A stretch of DNA of 64,000 bases from Geofilum rhodophaeum (lineage in GTDB: Bacteria; Bacteroidota; Bacteroidia; Bacteroidales; Marinilabiliaceae): NCBI RefSeq assembly GCF_002210225.1, contig NZ_MWUJ01000004.1, positions 1 to 64,000 of the forward strand, written 5' to 3'. Both the position numbers and the translations under genes were made by a program. Within the stretch, counting starts at the first letter, position 1. The number at the start of each line of letters is the position of its first letter. Of this stretch, positions 19,967 to 28,738 are shown piece after piece. The notes under the pieces were generated by a model. The model saw nothing but the letters and a program-made list of their open reading frames with translations, searched no databases and was not told where the DNA came from.

Positions 19967-21259
19967 ATGCATCCATCTATCTCAAAAAATCGCCGGATCC
20001 GCTTCAATCAAAAATGGGGCCACATCCGTCCCTTATTGCTGCTGCTCTTACTGCCGTGCATACAACTGATGGCTCAAACTGATGCATCAAAGCAGAACAG
20101 GGAACGCTACACAATATATCCCCTGAGCATTTCCTCGGCCTATTCTGAAATGGGGCCGGCCATAGGGCCCGAAGGTCAGTTGTTGTTCTCGAGCAACAGA
20201 CCGGTGCGCAGCATCATCCGGCGCTTCAATGCCCGCGACAGACAGGCTTTTTACCAACTCTGGGAAAGTCGGCCCACCGAACTGACCACACTGAGTGCGC
20301 CGCAGGCGTTTGCGCCACAGTTGAGCAGTCCCCTAAACAACGGACCGCTGAGTTTTTCGGCCGATGGGCGACAGATGTACCTGACCCGCAACAGCGAAGG
20401 GCACAGTGTAGCTGAACTCGACATTGTACTTTTCAGCAGACTGTACGACAAATGGCCACGCGAAGCCAGTTCGCTCCCGCTTAAAATCAGGGGCTACTCC
20501 ATCATGCATCCGGCCATTGCGCCCGACAATGAACGGCTCTATTTTGCTTCGGATATGCCAGGTGGCTATGGGGGAATGGACTTGTATTACAGCGTAAGAC
20601 GGGGTGGTTTTTTGTCCCGACCGGTTAATCTGGGCCCGCAAATCAACTCCTCCGGCAACGAGGTGTTTCCCTATGTGGACCCTGAGGGGCGACTCTTTTT
20701 TGCTTCAGACGGTCTGCCCGGTGCGGGCGGACTGGATGTTTTTGTCAGCCACATCCTGCAAAACAACTTCAGTCCCCCCTTAAACCTTGGCGCAGGCCTT
20801 AATAGTGCGGCCGACGACTTTGGTTTTATTTGGTACCAGAACGAAAAGAGCGGCTACTTTGTATCCAACCGCCCGGGAGGCAAGGGACAGGACGATCTCT
20901 ATGCCTTTGAAATCCGTCAGGATCTGGGACTTTTTTTGATGGCCGGGAAGGTGCTGAACGCGCAAACCGGGGAACCGATAGGAGAAGTAGACATACAAGT
21001 CCTTTTGCCGAATCAAAGCAACTACCAACAAACGATCAGTGCAGAAGACGGCAGTTTCAGTCTTCTGCTTTGGGCCGACGCAAGCTACACCTTTATCTTT
21101 AACAAGGAAGGGTTTACGACACTGCGCAAAAGCACCGCTGCAAAGGCTCTTTCACTTCCGGTAGTTCTGCCCCCCTTGGTTACGGAGCAACCAGAGGTTC
21201 CCAAAGAAGCGGAGACGCCAAAGGATTCCTTACTGCACCTCAACAACCAATGGTTTTAG
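19967..21259 (+). CDS. PD40 beta-propeller and carboxypeptidase-regulatory-like domain protein
   Basis: This 430-residue exported protein has a long N-terminal basic segment and signal peptide (LLLLLLLPCIQLMAQ). Residues ~45-310 contain WD40-like PD40 repeats such as AIAPDNERLYFASDMPGGYGG and PEGRLFFASDG. Residues ~320-390 form a carboxypeptidase regulatory-like beta sandwich (GKVLNAQTGEPIG onwards). The arrangement resembles PorE-like type IX components, but no C-terminal OmpA-type peptidoglycan-binding domain is present; the end is a short Pro/Glu-rich tail. The start lies one base after the PorP/SprF stop, so both should act together. Confidence 0.82.
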   Translation: MHPSISKNRRIRFNQKWGHIRPLLLLLLLPCIQLMAQTDASKQNRERYTIYPLSISSAYSEMGPAIGPEGQLLFSSNRPVRSIIRRFNARDRQAFYQLWESRPTELTTLSAPQAFAPQLSSPLNNGPLSFSADGRQMYLTRNSEGHSVAELDIVLFSRLYDKWPREASSLPLKIRGYSIMHPAIAPDNERLYFASDMPGGYGGMDLYYSVRRGGFLSRPVNLGPQINSSGNEVFPYVDPEGRLFFASDGLPGAGGLDVFVSHILQNNFSPPLNLGAGLNSAADDFGFIWYQNEKSGYFVSNRPGGKGQDDLYAFEIRQDLGLFLMAGKVLNAQTGEPIGEVDIQVLLPNQSNYQQTISAEDGSFSLLLWADASYTFIFNKEGFTTLRKSTAAKALSLPVVLPPLVTEQPEVPKEAETPKDSLLHLNNQWF

Positions 21260-21318
21260 CGGACTTCATTTGCCTTGTCTCACGGCCGCAGGCAACATAA
21301 AGCGCGCTGTGTAAAAAA

Positions 21319-21352
21319 AGAGCGTGTTCTGAAATGCTCAGACACGCTCTTA
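21319..21352. terminator. Bidirectional terminator
   Basis: An AAGAGCGTG/CACGCTCTT stem continues into TCTGA/TCAGA around an AATGC loop. An A-run on the left gives a U-tract to minus-strand transcripts, so it can end the DUF3127 gene as well as the PD40 gene. Confidence 0.8.
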
Positions 21353-21371
21353 TTCGTTGGCTTGCTCTTCA

Positions 21372-21746
21372 TTAAAAAGGCAGGTTGTCGCCGGCATCGG
21401 CAGGAGGAATCTCGGTCTCCTCAAATGGAGGAGGCGTTGCAGGTGCGCTGTTGCCACCGGCAGCAGCTTCAATGCGCCAGGCTTCCAGATTGGTGAAATA
21501 ATTCACGCGTCCGTCCTTTTCCCACTTGCGGCCCTTTAGATTAAAAGAAACTTTAAGCTTATCGCCCAACTGATAAGTATCCAGCAGGGCACACTTATCC
21601 TGAATCAACTGAAACTTAACAAAATCATTCCAGTCGGCATTGCGCTCATTAATGACCTCAATAACAAACTCCCGCTTCTGAAAAGAAGCAGAAATCTGCT
21701 GAATATCGTCTTTTACTATAAGATTACCTTCAATTTCAAAATTCAT
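21372..21746 (-). CDS. DUF3127 protein with an SSB-like acidic C-terminal tip
   Basis: This 124-residue protein matches the Bacteroidota DUF3127 family. The first ~95 residues look like a beta-rich OB-type domain (EGNLIVKDDIQQISASFQKR through NYFTNLEAWRIE). A Pro/Glu-rich linker then leads to the end DAGDNLPF, which resembles the acidic hydrophobic tip (DDxPF) that single-stranded DNA-binding proteins use to recruit repair enzymes. Function is not established; a nucleic-acid role is inference. It is 21 bases downstream of the cyclophilin gene and ends at a terminator. Confidence 0.82.
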   Translation of the reverse strand: MNFEIEGNLIVKDDIQQISASFQKREFVIEVINERNADWNDFVKFQLIQDKCALLDTYQLGDKLKVSFNLKGRKWEKDGRVNYFTNLEAWRIEAAAGGNSAPATPPPFEETEIPPADAGDNLPF

Positions 21747-21767
21747 GCATTTGGTATTTTTGGGTTA

Positions 21768-22232
21768 CTATTCTGCAGCGTCCGTTACAAGCACTTTTTC
21801 GATACGGTCGCCTGCCCGGATTTCGTCAATCACCTCTAAACCTTCGTACACCTTGCCAAAACAAGTGTGTTTGCGATCGAGATGCGCGGTATTGTTTCTG
21901 CTGTGACAAATAAAGAACTGGCTGCCCCCGGTATTGCGTCCGGCATGCGCCATACTTAAAACCCCACGGTCGTGGTGCTGGTTGTTGCCATCGAGCTCAC
22001 AGGGAATCTGGTAACCGGGACCACCGGTCCCTACCTTGGGATTGCCCGGCTCACGAGAATAGGGACAACCACCCTGAATTACAAAATCGGGAATTACCCG
22101 ATGAAAGGAAAGGCCGTCGTAATAACCCTCTTCGGCCAGTTTTATAAAGTTTGCCACAGTTCCTGGCGCATCTTCATGATAAAAATTAATTTTCATTACT
22201 CCCTTGGAAGTATGAATCTCAGCACGCTTCAT
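21768..22232 (-). CDS. Cyclophilin-type peptidyl-prolyl isomerase
   Basis: This 154-residue single-domain cyclophilin lacks a signal peptide and so should be cytoplasmic. The catalytic landmarks are present: [13 protein letters not shown] with the active-site Arg, GSQFFI, and the [12 protein letters not shown] segment. It catalyses cis-trans isomerisation of prolyl bonds during folding. The gene probably heads a two-gene unit with DUF3127 and is divergent from the pRiA4b-like gene. Confidence 0.92.
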   Translation of the reverse strand: MKRAEIHTSKGVMKINFYHEDAPGTVANFIKLAEEGYYDGLSFHRVIPDFVIQGGCPYSREPGNPKVGTGGPGYQIPCELDGNNQHHDRGVLSMAHAGRNTGGSQFFICHSRNNTAHLDRKHTCFGKVYEGLEVIDEIRAGDRIEKVLVTDAAE

Positions 22233-22322
22233 TCCTTATCTGTTTTAAATTTCTCTTCAATTCGCAGCTAAAATACAACTTCTTTTAAAGCCACGCAAGC
22301 CAAAAACAAAGCGGAATATTCC

Positions 22323-22330
22323 TACCTTTG
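22323..22330 (+). promoter_or_regulatory. Putative -7 box for the pRiA4b-like gene
   Basis: TACCTTTG is a full TAnnTTTG match, 27 bases before the ATG at 22358. It overlaps a TTG that could be mistaken for a start codon. Confidence 0.45.
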
Positions 22331-22357
22331 CTTATCAGCAACCAACACCCAAACACG

Positions 22358-22942
22358 ATGATTAAGGCCCCGGATATATACCAGCTCAAAATTACGCTAA
22401 ACGACATCACGCCCCCGATTTGGCGGCGTATTCAGGTGCCCGACGACCTGTTTATGCACGATTTACACAAGGTTGTTCAAACGGTAATGGGCTGGGAAAA
22501 TGCACATTTACACGAATTCCACAAAAGCGGAAGGATCCTGGGCATTACGGAAGAGGATGAAGTGCCTGCTAATTTTTTGGACTACACTTCCATCCGACTG
22601 AATGATCTCCTCAAGAAAACCGGTGACCAAATGAGCTACCTCTATGATTTGGGCGACCATTGGACGCACAATCTGGTGCTGGAAAAAATTCTTTTGCCCG
22701 ACGCACAACGCTATTACCCCTATTGTCTGGAAGGTCGTCGAAATTGTCCCCCAGAGGACTGTGGCGGTCCAGGAGGCTATCAGAATTTATTGAAAGTATA
22801 TCATATGCCCGGGCATCCCGACCACGATGAGCTGCTCGACTGGTTGGATTTGGAATGGGACCCGGAGGACTTTGACCTGGAACTGACCAACGTTTTGCTT
22901 CAGGAAAACGACTTTGGTTGTCTACCTCTTATAACGGAATAA
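22358..22942 (+). CDS. Plasmid pRiA4b ORF-3 family protein
   Basis: This 194-residue protein matches the pRiA4b ORF-3 family: YQLKITLNDITPPIWRRIQVP at the N-terminus, then TVMGWENAHLHEF, and YDLGDHWTHNLVLEKIL. The acidic and Cys-containing stretch LEGRRNCPPEDCGGPGGY may bind metal. The family occurs on chromosomes and plasmids and has no settled function. An upstream in-frame TTG at 22328 overlaps the promoter box, so I start at the ATG at 22358. It is monocistronic with a terminator just after the stop. Confidence 0.88.
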   Translation: MIKAPDIYQLKITLNDITPPIWRRIQVPDDLFMHDLHKVVQTVMGWENAHLHEFHKSGRILGITEEDEVPANFLDYTSIRLNDLLKKTGDQMSYLYDLGDHWTHNLVLEKILLPDAQRYYPYCLEGRRNCPPEDCGGPGGYQNLLKVYHMPGHPDHDELLDWLDLEWDPEDFDLELTNVLLQENDFGCLPLITE

Positions 22943-22972
22943 AAAAAGCAGGCCCAAAAGCCTGCTTTTTTT
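22941..22972. terminator. Bidirectional terminator
   Basis: AAAAAGCAGGC pairs with GCCTGCTTTTT around a short loop, with A- and T-runs on both sides. It serves the pRiA4b-like gene and the convergent FKBP gene. Confidence 0.85.
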
Positions 22973-22990
22973 ATGTCTTCATCCGGAGTT

Positions 22991-23794
22991 TTACTCAATA
23001 CCGAGCAATTCCACCTCAAAGATGAGGGTTTCATTGGGACCAATAGCGTCTCCTGCTCCTTGTGGACCATAGGCCAGGTCCGAAGGCAAATACAAGCGCC
23101 ACTTGGAGCCTACCGACATCAGCTGCAAGGCCTCGGTCCACCCTTTAATCACCTGACTAACACCAAATACAGCCGGCTCGCCCCGATTCACAGAACTGTC
23201 GAAAACAGTACCGTCGATGAGGGTTCCATGGTAATGACAACGAACGCGATCACTGGGTCCGGGTTGTGCTCCATTGCCCTCGGTCAGCACTTCGTACTGC
23301 AAACCACTGGGCAAAACAGTCACCTCGGGACGAGTTCCGTTTTCTTCCAAAAAGGCTCGGCCTTTCTCTGCAGCACCTGAACTGTTTTCTGCCGCTTCTT
23401 CTTGTTTTACTTTCTGCTGTTTTTCAAACTGGGACTGAAGGAAGGCATTGGCCGAATTGTCGTCAAAAGCCCCTTCCTTACCAGCCAATTGGTTCAGATA
23501 AGCAGCCTTAAACACCGCCACATTCAAATCCCCAAACTGATCCTTTCTCCAGGCAACATACTGGGTGTCAATCTCAGCCTGGGCAAAAAGCTTGGCCGCT
23601 TCGCTCAAATCAACACCATCAAAGGGCAATTGGTCCATCATGCCGTCCAATTGCTTGGCTTCCATAAATCCCAACGCAGCGCTTACGCTGTCGGTGGCAT
23701 TGGTCAACTTAACACTGCCCGCACCGGGCAAATTTGAACAAGAAGCCAACAGCGAAAAAACAGCCAAGGCTCCGAAATACAAAACTCTTTTCAT
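22991..23794 (-). CDS. FKBP-type peptidyl-prolyl isomerase lipoprotein
   Basis: This 267-residue protein has a lipobox (LLASC, Cys at about 19), a helical Mip/FkpA-like dimerisation region to about residue 150, and a C-terminal FKBP domain with [31 protein letters not shown] and [12 protein letters not shown]. It is expected to sit in the envelope and assist folding of exported proteins. The neighbouring upstream gene encodes a close paralogue without an export signal, and their FKBP domains are strikingly similar, indicating local duplication. Confidence 0.92.
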   Translation of the reverse strand: MKRVLYFGALAVFSLLASCSNLPGAGSVKLTNATDSVSAALGFMEAKQLDGMMDQLPFDGVDLSEAAKLFAQAEIDTQYVAWRKDQFGDLNVAVFKAAYLNQLAGKEGAFDDNSANAFLQSQFEKQQKVKQEEAAENSSGAAEKGRAFLEENGTRPEVTVLPSGLQYEVLTEGNGAQPGPSDRVRCHYHGTLIDGTVFDSSVNRGEPAVFGVSQVIKGWTEALQLMSVGSKWRLYLPSDLAYGPQGAGDAIGPNETLIFEVELLGIE

Positions 23795-23826
23795 AAATTT
23801 TTAGTTGTTTGTTTTAGTTACACGGA

Positions 23827-24414
23827 CTATTTAACAATATCCAAAAGTTCCACTTCAAAGATCAGAGTGGCATCGGGACCGATAACCCCTCCGGCTCCCT
23901 GAGAACCATAGGCCAAATCAGAAGGAATATACAAACGCCACTTGGCACCCACCTGCATCAGCTGAAGGGCCTCTACCCATCCCTGAATAACGCCGTTTAC
24001 AGGAAATACGGCCGGCTCACCACGTTGCACCGAACTGTCGAATACAGTCCCATCGGTCAGCATACCATGGTAATGGCACTGAACACGGTCGCTGGCAGCA
24101 GGACGCGCACCGGCGCCCTCCTTTATCACCTCGTATTGCAGTCCGCTCTCGAGGGTCACAACGCCCTCCTTTTTGCCGTTCTCCTCGAAAAAAACAGCCG
24201 ACTCTTTGCGTGAGGCAGCTTGCTTGGCTTCCTGTACTTTCTGAAAATAATCTTGCAAAATTTGATTGGCCTCCTGAACATCCATGGCCGGTATATCTCC
24301 CTCAAAAACCACTTTCATTCCCGCTACAAAATCGTCGTAAACCATTTGCTCCATACCTGAAGAATTCAGGTTTTGGGCAATACTCAAACCCAATGCATAA
24401 CTGATTTTATCCAT
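23827..24414 (-). CDS. FKBP-type peptidyl-prolyl isomerase, apparently cytoplasmic
   Basis: This 195-residue Mip/FkpA-like isomerase begins MDKISYALGLSIAQNLNSSG without any signal peptide, has a helical dimerisation region to about residue 75, then an FKBP domain with [19 protein letters not shown] and WRLYIPSDLAYGSQGAGG. It lies 32 bases upstream of the lipoprotein paralogue and may share its transcript. Absence of an export signal is odd for this architecture, but I see no upstream in-frame start that would add one. Confidence 0.9.
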   Translation of the reverse strand: MDKISYALGLSIAQNLNSSGMEQMVYDDFVAGMKVVFEGDIPAMDVQEANQILQDYFQKVQEAKQAASRKESAVFFEENGKKEGVVTLESGLQYEVIKEGAGARPAASDRVQCHYHGMLTDGTVFDSSVQRGEPAVFPVNGVIQGWVEALQLMQVGAKWRLYIPSDLAYGSQGAGGVIGPDATLIFEVELLDIVK

Positions 24415-24462
24415 GCTCTATCGCTTAAAAATTTAAAATTGGCCTAAGTTACAACAAAAAAA

Positions 24463-25158
24463 TCAGCCCACCTTACGTGCACGCAGCATTTGCCTTTTCC
24501 CCGGAGGGCCGGCCAAACGTTCCACCTCAAAACCAACTTCCTGCAGACTGCGGCGCACCGAGCCCTTGGCCGAATAGGTCGTTAAGATACCGCCGGGCTT
24601 TAAGCAGGCATACAGCACTGCAAAAATTGAAGTTGACCACAACTCCGGCTGTTTGTCGGGCGCAAAGGCATCAAAGTACAACAAATCAAAACGCTGCTCG
24701 GTGCTAAAGTCTTCCAAAGCACCCAGTTGCTTGTGCAAAACAAACTCCGCATGCACACCAACATCGGCATTCCATTCCGCATCGTGCATGGCCCTGAACC
24801 AGTCCAACACCTCCGGCCCACCCAGCAGCTCGGGATAATTGATTTGCGTACTAAGCGCTTTGGGCACCGGAAATTTTTCGATGGCCCGATAATAAACCCT
24901 GGTGCCTTCGGGTTTTTCACAGAGGGTCAGCAAGGCATTGAGTCCGGTACCAAAGCCCACTTCCAAAACAGAAAAATCTCCTTTGGGGGCCAAGGCCTTT
25001 AAACCAGCCTCTATAAAAACATGGCGCGACTCCTGAATGGCACCATGAAAAGAGTGATAATGCTCCGCCAGGTCGGCGCGGTACAAAGTACTGCTGCCAT
25101 CCTCAGACCGACGCAATTCCATGGCGGGGACGTCCTCAAAATTAAATTTTGCTTCCAT
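24463..25158 (-). CDS. mnmD: tRNA 5-methylaminomethyl-2-thiouridine methyltransferase MnmD
   Basis: MnmD methylates the wobble uridine side chain of certain tRNAs (nm5s2U to mnm5s2U); in many bacteria it is fused to MnmC oxidase but here it stands alone. The 231-residue product shows SLYRADLAEHYHS-like N-terminal landmarks (GSSTLYRADLAEHYHSFHG), the SAM motif EVGFGTGLNAL and the LLYFDAFAPDKQPELWS motif typical of the family. The ATG at 25158 is one base after the MATE gene's stop, so translation is probably coupled. Upstream in-frame sequence to 25374 lies inside the MATE gene. Confidence 0.92.
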   Translation of the reverse strand: MEAKFNFEDVPAMELRRSEDGSSTLYRADLAEHYHSFHGAIQESRHVFIEAGLKALAPKGDFSVLEVGFGTGLNALLTLCEKPEGTRVYYRAIEKFPVPKALSTQINYPELLGGPEVLDWFRAMHDAEWNADVGVHAEFVLHKQLGALEDFSTEQRFDLLYFDAFAPDKQPELWSTSIFAVLYACLKPGGILTTYSAKGSVRRSLQEVGFEVERLAGPPGKRQMLRARKVG

Positions 25159-25159
25159 C

Positions 25160-26530
25160 TTATATTTTACTGTGAGCTGCTGCTCGAAGGTTTTTTCGCA
25201 ACACCAGCCAGAACCAAAGGGGCAGTACAGCGCCTTTGAGCAGACTGGTAAAAGAAATGCTTCCCCAAATCCCCAGGAGGCCCCAGGTACTGTAGGCCAA
25301 CAGTGCCCAGGAAAGGGGGATGCGCAAAGCGGTAAACACAATACCGGTAACCGAAGGGGGAACTGTTTGACCAATGCCGTTAAAAGCCCCGCGGGTAGTT
25401 ATCTCATAAATCATAAACACCTGCGAAACAGCCAAAATATACAAGTACATTGCCCCCAGTTTCTGCGATTCGGGATCACTAAAGAAAAAAGAAAAGAAAC
25501 TGCGCCCCCAAAGAAAAAAGGCCAGCGTAACCAGCAATCCCAGCACCGACCCAATGGCCAGGGTGTACAAATAGCCTTTACGTATGCGCTCCCAATTGGC
25601 CGCTCCGTAATTCTGTCCGGTAAAACTCCCCAGTGCCGTAGCAAAACCCGTCGAAGTCATCCACGAAATGGCCTCTATTTGTCCCCCCACACTCTGCACC
25701 GCTATGGCCACCGCCCCAAAATCGGCCACCAAACGGGCAATAACCATAGCAAAAAAGGCAAAAAGCGCACTTTCGGCAGCCACCGGAGTACCCAACTTAA
25801 AAATACGTGCAGATATGGCCGCGTCGAAACGAAAAGCACTCAGGCGCAAGCGCACCATTTCCTGCACCCCCAAAAAACGGTATACAAATACGAGAAAGAC
25901 AAGCATTTGGGCAAAAAAGGTGGCCCAGGCCGCTCCGACTACACCCAACTCGGGGAAAAACCACCAGCCAAAAATAAGGATCGGATCCAGCACCAGGTTA
26001 AGCGCCACGCCCAGGGTCATGTACCAAAAGGGGAGGCGACTGTTGCCCATTCCGTTGTAAATACCTGCAAAAGTTGGGTTGGTAAAGGTGAAGACAAAGC
26101 CCAGGGACACAATGCGAAGGTAAGCAGCCCCGTCCTGATTGACCCGCTCCGACGCAATACCGAAGAAATTCATAAGCAGATCGGCGCCAAAAAAGCTCAG
26201 CAGAGAATACACAGCACTGATAACCAGTGACCAAAAAAGCGCATGACGGACAAAACGCAGTGCCGTGTCGTTTTGTCGGCTGCCCAGAGATTGAGACACC
26301 CCCACTTCGGCACCTACCCGGGTAACCAGCAGCAGCGAGAGTCCAAACCACACATAAAAACCGGCGGCACCAACAGCCGCCACAGCCTCTTCCCCTACCC
26401 TTCCCAACCACAGCATATCGGTCAGGTTGTAGGTCATCTGCATAAAAGAGGCCCCAATGGTAGGCAGGGCCAGCCTAAACAAATGACTCAGGATAGGCCC
26501 CTGCGTCAAGTCAGTCCCACGATGCTTCAT
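25160..26530 (-). CDS. MATE family efflux transporter
   Basis: This 456-residue inner-membrane protein has about twelve hydrophobic helices in the two-fold repeat typical of MATE exporters, which use Na+ or H+ gradients to expel cationic compounds. Family landmarks include ALPTIGASFMQMTYNLTDMLWLGRVG at the start (here quoted in part) and TGFATALGSFTGQNYGA in the second half. Substrate is unknown. It is co-transcribed with mnmD, a pairing without a clear functional reason. Evidence for the family is strong, for the drug less so. Confidence 0.92.
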   Translation of the reverse strand: MKHRGTDLTQGPILSHLFRLALPTIGASFMQMTYNLTDMLWLGRVGEEAVAAVGAAGFYVWFGLSLLLVTRVGAEVGVSQSLGSRQNDTALRFVRHALFWSLVISAVYSLLSFFGADLLMNFFGIASERVNQDGAAYLRIVSLGFVFTFTNPTFAGIYNGMGNSRLPFWYMTLGVALNLVLDPILIFGWWFFPELGVVGAAWATFFAQMLVFLVFVYRFLGVQEMVRLRLSAFRFDAAISARIFKLGTPVAAESALFAFFAMVIARLVADFGAVAIAVQSVGGQIEAISWMTSTGFATALGSFTGQNYGAANWERIRKGYLYTLAIGSVLGLLVTLAFFLWGRSFFSFFFSDPESQKLGAMYLYILAVSQVFMIYEITTRGAFNGIGQTVPPSVTGIVFTALRIPLSWALLAYSTWGLLGIWGSISFTSLLKGAVLPLWFWLVLRKNLRAAAHSKI

Positions 26531-26577
26531 ATACCCACAAAAATACTAAAGAAAATCGGAGCACTGCGTCTAAGCCG

Positions 26578-27144
26578 CTATTTCTTATCGGCAAGGCGAT
26601 TCACCCTGGGCTGAATCCACCAGAGCCCAATGGGAAAGACCATCAACAAGACAAACTCCATAGAGAAATCCTCAAAATGGGCAGAGCGCTGCAATTCAGC
26701 AGTCTTAAGCACCCTGGCAACAAAATACAGACAATAGAATTTACTAACGACAAAGAGTAACTCAAGGGGCACCACAAACAACAGTGCGCCAGTCAGCACA
26801 TTGGCCATGGAAAACTTACCCATACCCAAAATGGTGGCCCCCCACAACCAAAAAATCAATACCAAAAGAATGATAAAAACCGGAACGGCTACCATCCACC
26901 GGAAGGTTTTATTCGAAAAATAGGTCTGAAGGCCCTTTTGACGATACAAGCCTTGCCCGACCGACCAAAGCCAGCCGTACAAAACAACCTGCGACAAAAC
27001 CACGGCCAGAGGAACGGCAAAAAACAAAGTGGCGCCACTGAAATAATAAGATGGGACCAACAAACCGCCCACCAAAATCAACAAGGGCAAAAACGCAACC
27101 AATAAGAACAACTGCCAATTTAAGGCCAACAAAAATCGCTTCAT
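26578..27144 (-). CDS. Hypothetical integral membrane protein
   Basis: I do not recognise this protein. From the ATG at 27144 it has 188 residues with about five hydrophobic segments: LFLLVAFLPLLILVGGLLV, a FFAVPLAVVLSQVVLYGWL segment, VAVPVFIILLVLIFWLWG, ALLFVVPLELLFVVSKFYC and MEFVLLMVFPIGLWWI. The short tail ends in basic residues. No catalytic motif is visible. In-frame ATGs at 27171 and 27150 are alternatives. It lies between the MATE gene and the divergent RRM gene and could share transcription with the former. Confidence 0.65.
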   Translation of the reverse strand: MKRFLLALNWQLFLLVAFLPLLILVGGLLVPSYYFSGATLFFAVPLAVVLSQVVLYGWLWSVGQGLYRQKGLQTYFSNKTFRWMVAVPVFIILLVLIFWLWGATILGMGKFSMANVLTGALLFVVPLELLFVVSKFYCLYFVARVLKTAELQRSAHFEDFSMEFVLLMVFPIGLWWIQPRVNRLADKK

Positions 27145-27319
27145 GAACATGGAGTATATATCATCCCGCAAAGCTTATGTAACGAAAAAAGCAGGCTTCG
27201 GTTACAATAAGCCAGATAAATATTTTCAAAAAAAGCACGTTAAAAATCGGTCTCTCCATACAAAGTGATTAAAAAAGCCCTATCTTTAACTCACTTATTA
27301 ATTATTTAAACACCTTAGG

Positions 27320-27634
27320 ATGAACATTTTCGTTGGCAGCTTACCCTTTAGAATGGAAGAAGCTGAATTAAAAGAGCTGTTTGAGGCTTACGGTGAGGTC
27401 GCTTCGGCCCGCATCATCACCGACAAATTTTCCGGAAGAAGCCGTGGTTTTGGTTTTGTAGAAATGCCTGACGACGCAGCAGCTCAAAAAGCTATTGAAG
27501 AATTGAACAACGCTGAGGTTGACGGACGAACCATCGTAGTTAACCAGTCAGAAGAGCGCAAAGAAGGACGTCGCCCATCCGGTAACAGAAGAGGTGGCGG
27601 CGGCTTTGACCGTGGCCCTCGTCGCGAATACTAG
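27320..27634 (+). CDS. RRM-type RNA-binding protein with Arg/Gly-rich tail
   Basis: This 104-residue protein has one RNA recognition motif with RNP2 (IFVGSL, residues 3-8) and RNP1 (RGFGFVEM, 42-49), then a tail rich in Gly and Arg (NRRGGGGFDRGPRREY). Such proteins are common in Bacteroidota and cyanobacteria and are thought to bind single-stranded RNA, possibly as Hfq-like regulators or in cold response; the role here is inferred. A TATCTTTA sequence about 32 bases upstream is near the -7 consensus. A UUCG-loop terminator follows. Confidence 0.92.
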   Translation: MNIFVGSLPFRMEEAELKELFEAYGEVASARIITDKFSGRSRGFGFVEMPDDAAAQKAIEELNNAEVDGRTIVVNQSEERKEGRRPSGNRRGGGGFDRGPRREY

Positions 27635-27655
27635 AGGATAAGCTGCATCACATAT

Positions 27656-27680
27656 AAAGGGGCCTTCGGGCCCCTTTTGT
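27656..27680 (+). terminator. Rho-independent terminator with UUCG tetraloop
   Basis: AAAGGGGCC and GGCCCCTTT form a stem closed by a C(UUCG)G tetraloop, followed by TTTTGTTTT, 22 bases after the RRM gene stop. Confidence 0.88.
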
Positions 27681-27690
27681 TTTACCCCGC

Positions 27691-28605
27691 TTAACAATCC
27701 CGCTCCCAGCGACAATCCTCCCCCTCAAACTCAAGCGCAATGGTCGGATGCTGCACGCCAAAACGCCGGGCCACTTCCATGGCCTGCCCGCGAATGGTTT
27801 GTTGCTGCTCTTCGCTGGCTCCGGTGCGCACGACCAAATGCACACTCAACACATTGTAAGTCCCGTCGAGCGACCACAAATGCAAATCGTGCAAGTCCCT
27901 CACCCCCTCAAGGGCAGTCAATCTGGCTTCCATTTCCGCCCGGTCAATTTCTGCAGGAACGGATTGTAAAAAAACAGAAAGAATTTTACGGATATTGCGT
28001 ATTACATGAAAGAGAATAAAAAGTGCAATTCCAATCGACATCAGTGGATCGATCCAGTACCACCCGGTATAATGAATAACCAGGCTTCCAATCAGCACCG
28101 CCACCCAGCCCAGCACATCTTCCATCAGATGCAGCATTACAGCCCGGTTGTTGAGCGAGGCATTGCCTCCTTGCAGGCGCCAGGCGGCCAAACCATTAAA
28201 AATAATGCCCAATACAGCCATCCACAACATCCCAGTGGCCATAACCTCCTGCGGTTCCAGGAGTCGGGGAATGGCCTCCGATAAAATCAAAATGCTTCCG
28301 GCAAACAGAATAACACTGGTCAGCAAGGCCCCCAGCGTGGAGAAGCGACGGTAGCCATAGGTATAATTACGGTCGCGCTTTCGTTCGGCCACCTTCTCCA
28401 GCCATAGGGCGCTGCCTATGGCGATGGTATCGCCCAGGTCGTGCACCGCATCCGACATAATGGCCATAGAGTTGGTGAGGGCTCCGCCTACAAACTCGAT
28501 AACAGTAAAGAAAAAATTCAGAAAAAAAGCTACTTTCAGTCGCTTACGTACCGACAAGGCCGATCCGCTTTTGATTTGGTGCGTATGATGATGGTGCATG
28601 CTCAT
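27691..28605 (-). CDS. Cation diffusion facilitator family metal exporter
   Basis: This 304-residue inner-membrane protein exports Zn2+ or similar divalent ions in exchange for protons. It starts with a His-rich segment (MHHHHTHQ), has six hydrophobic helices with metal-site residues in SDAVHDLGDT (helix 2) and HLMEDVLGW (helix 5), and a C-terminal cytoplasmic ferredoxin-like domain with DLHDLHLWSLDG. The HxxxD/DxxHD pattern suits zinc. It appears to be monocistronic; the RRM-gene terminator is convergent. Confidence 0.92.
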   Translation of the reverse strand: MSMHHHHTHQIKSGSALSVRKRLKVAFFLNFFFTVIEFVGGALTNSMAIMSDAVHDLGDTIAIGSALWLEKVAERKRDRNYTYGYRRFSTLGALLTSVILFAGSILILSEAIPRLLEPQEVMATGMLWMAVLGIIFNGLAAWRLQGGNASLNNRAVMLHLMEDVLGWVAVLIGSLVIHYTGWYWIDPLMSIGIALFILFHVIRNIRKILSVFLQSVPAEIDRAEMEARLTALEGVRDLHDLHLWSLDGTYNVLSVHLVVRTGASEEQQQTIRGQAMEVARRFGVQHPTIALEFEGEDCRWERDC

Positions 28606-28665
28606 AAGGTCTAATAATTATTGACAAATAAAAGCAAAAGGGGCCTATAAAGCAACTACCGGGAA

Positions 28666-28716
28666 GGCAAAAAACCGCAGATGGACAGCCCCACGGGGGG
28701 CTGTCCATCTGCGGTT
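28666..28716 (-). terminator. Very stable terminator of the lacI-kdu operon
   Basis: A perfect 20-bp stem spans 28673-28692 and 28697-28716 with a four-base loop. On the minus strand it is followed by a T-run, 22 bases after the DUF4861 stop codon. Confidence 0.88.
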
Positions 28717-28738
28717 CCAACCACTTTAAACAAAAAAA

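Noticed and set aside
25121-26230. A 369-codon plus-strand ORF opposite the MATE gene
   Set aside because: Its Lys/Gln/His/Pro-rich translation is typical of antisense to transmembrane helices; the MATE reading is unambiguous.
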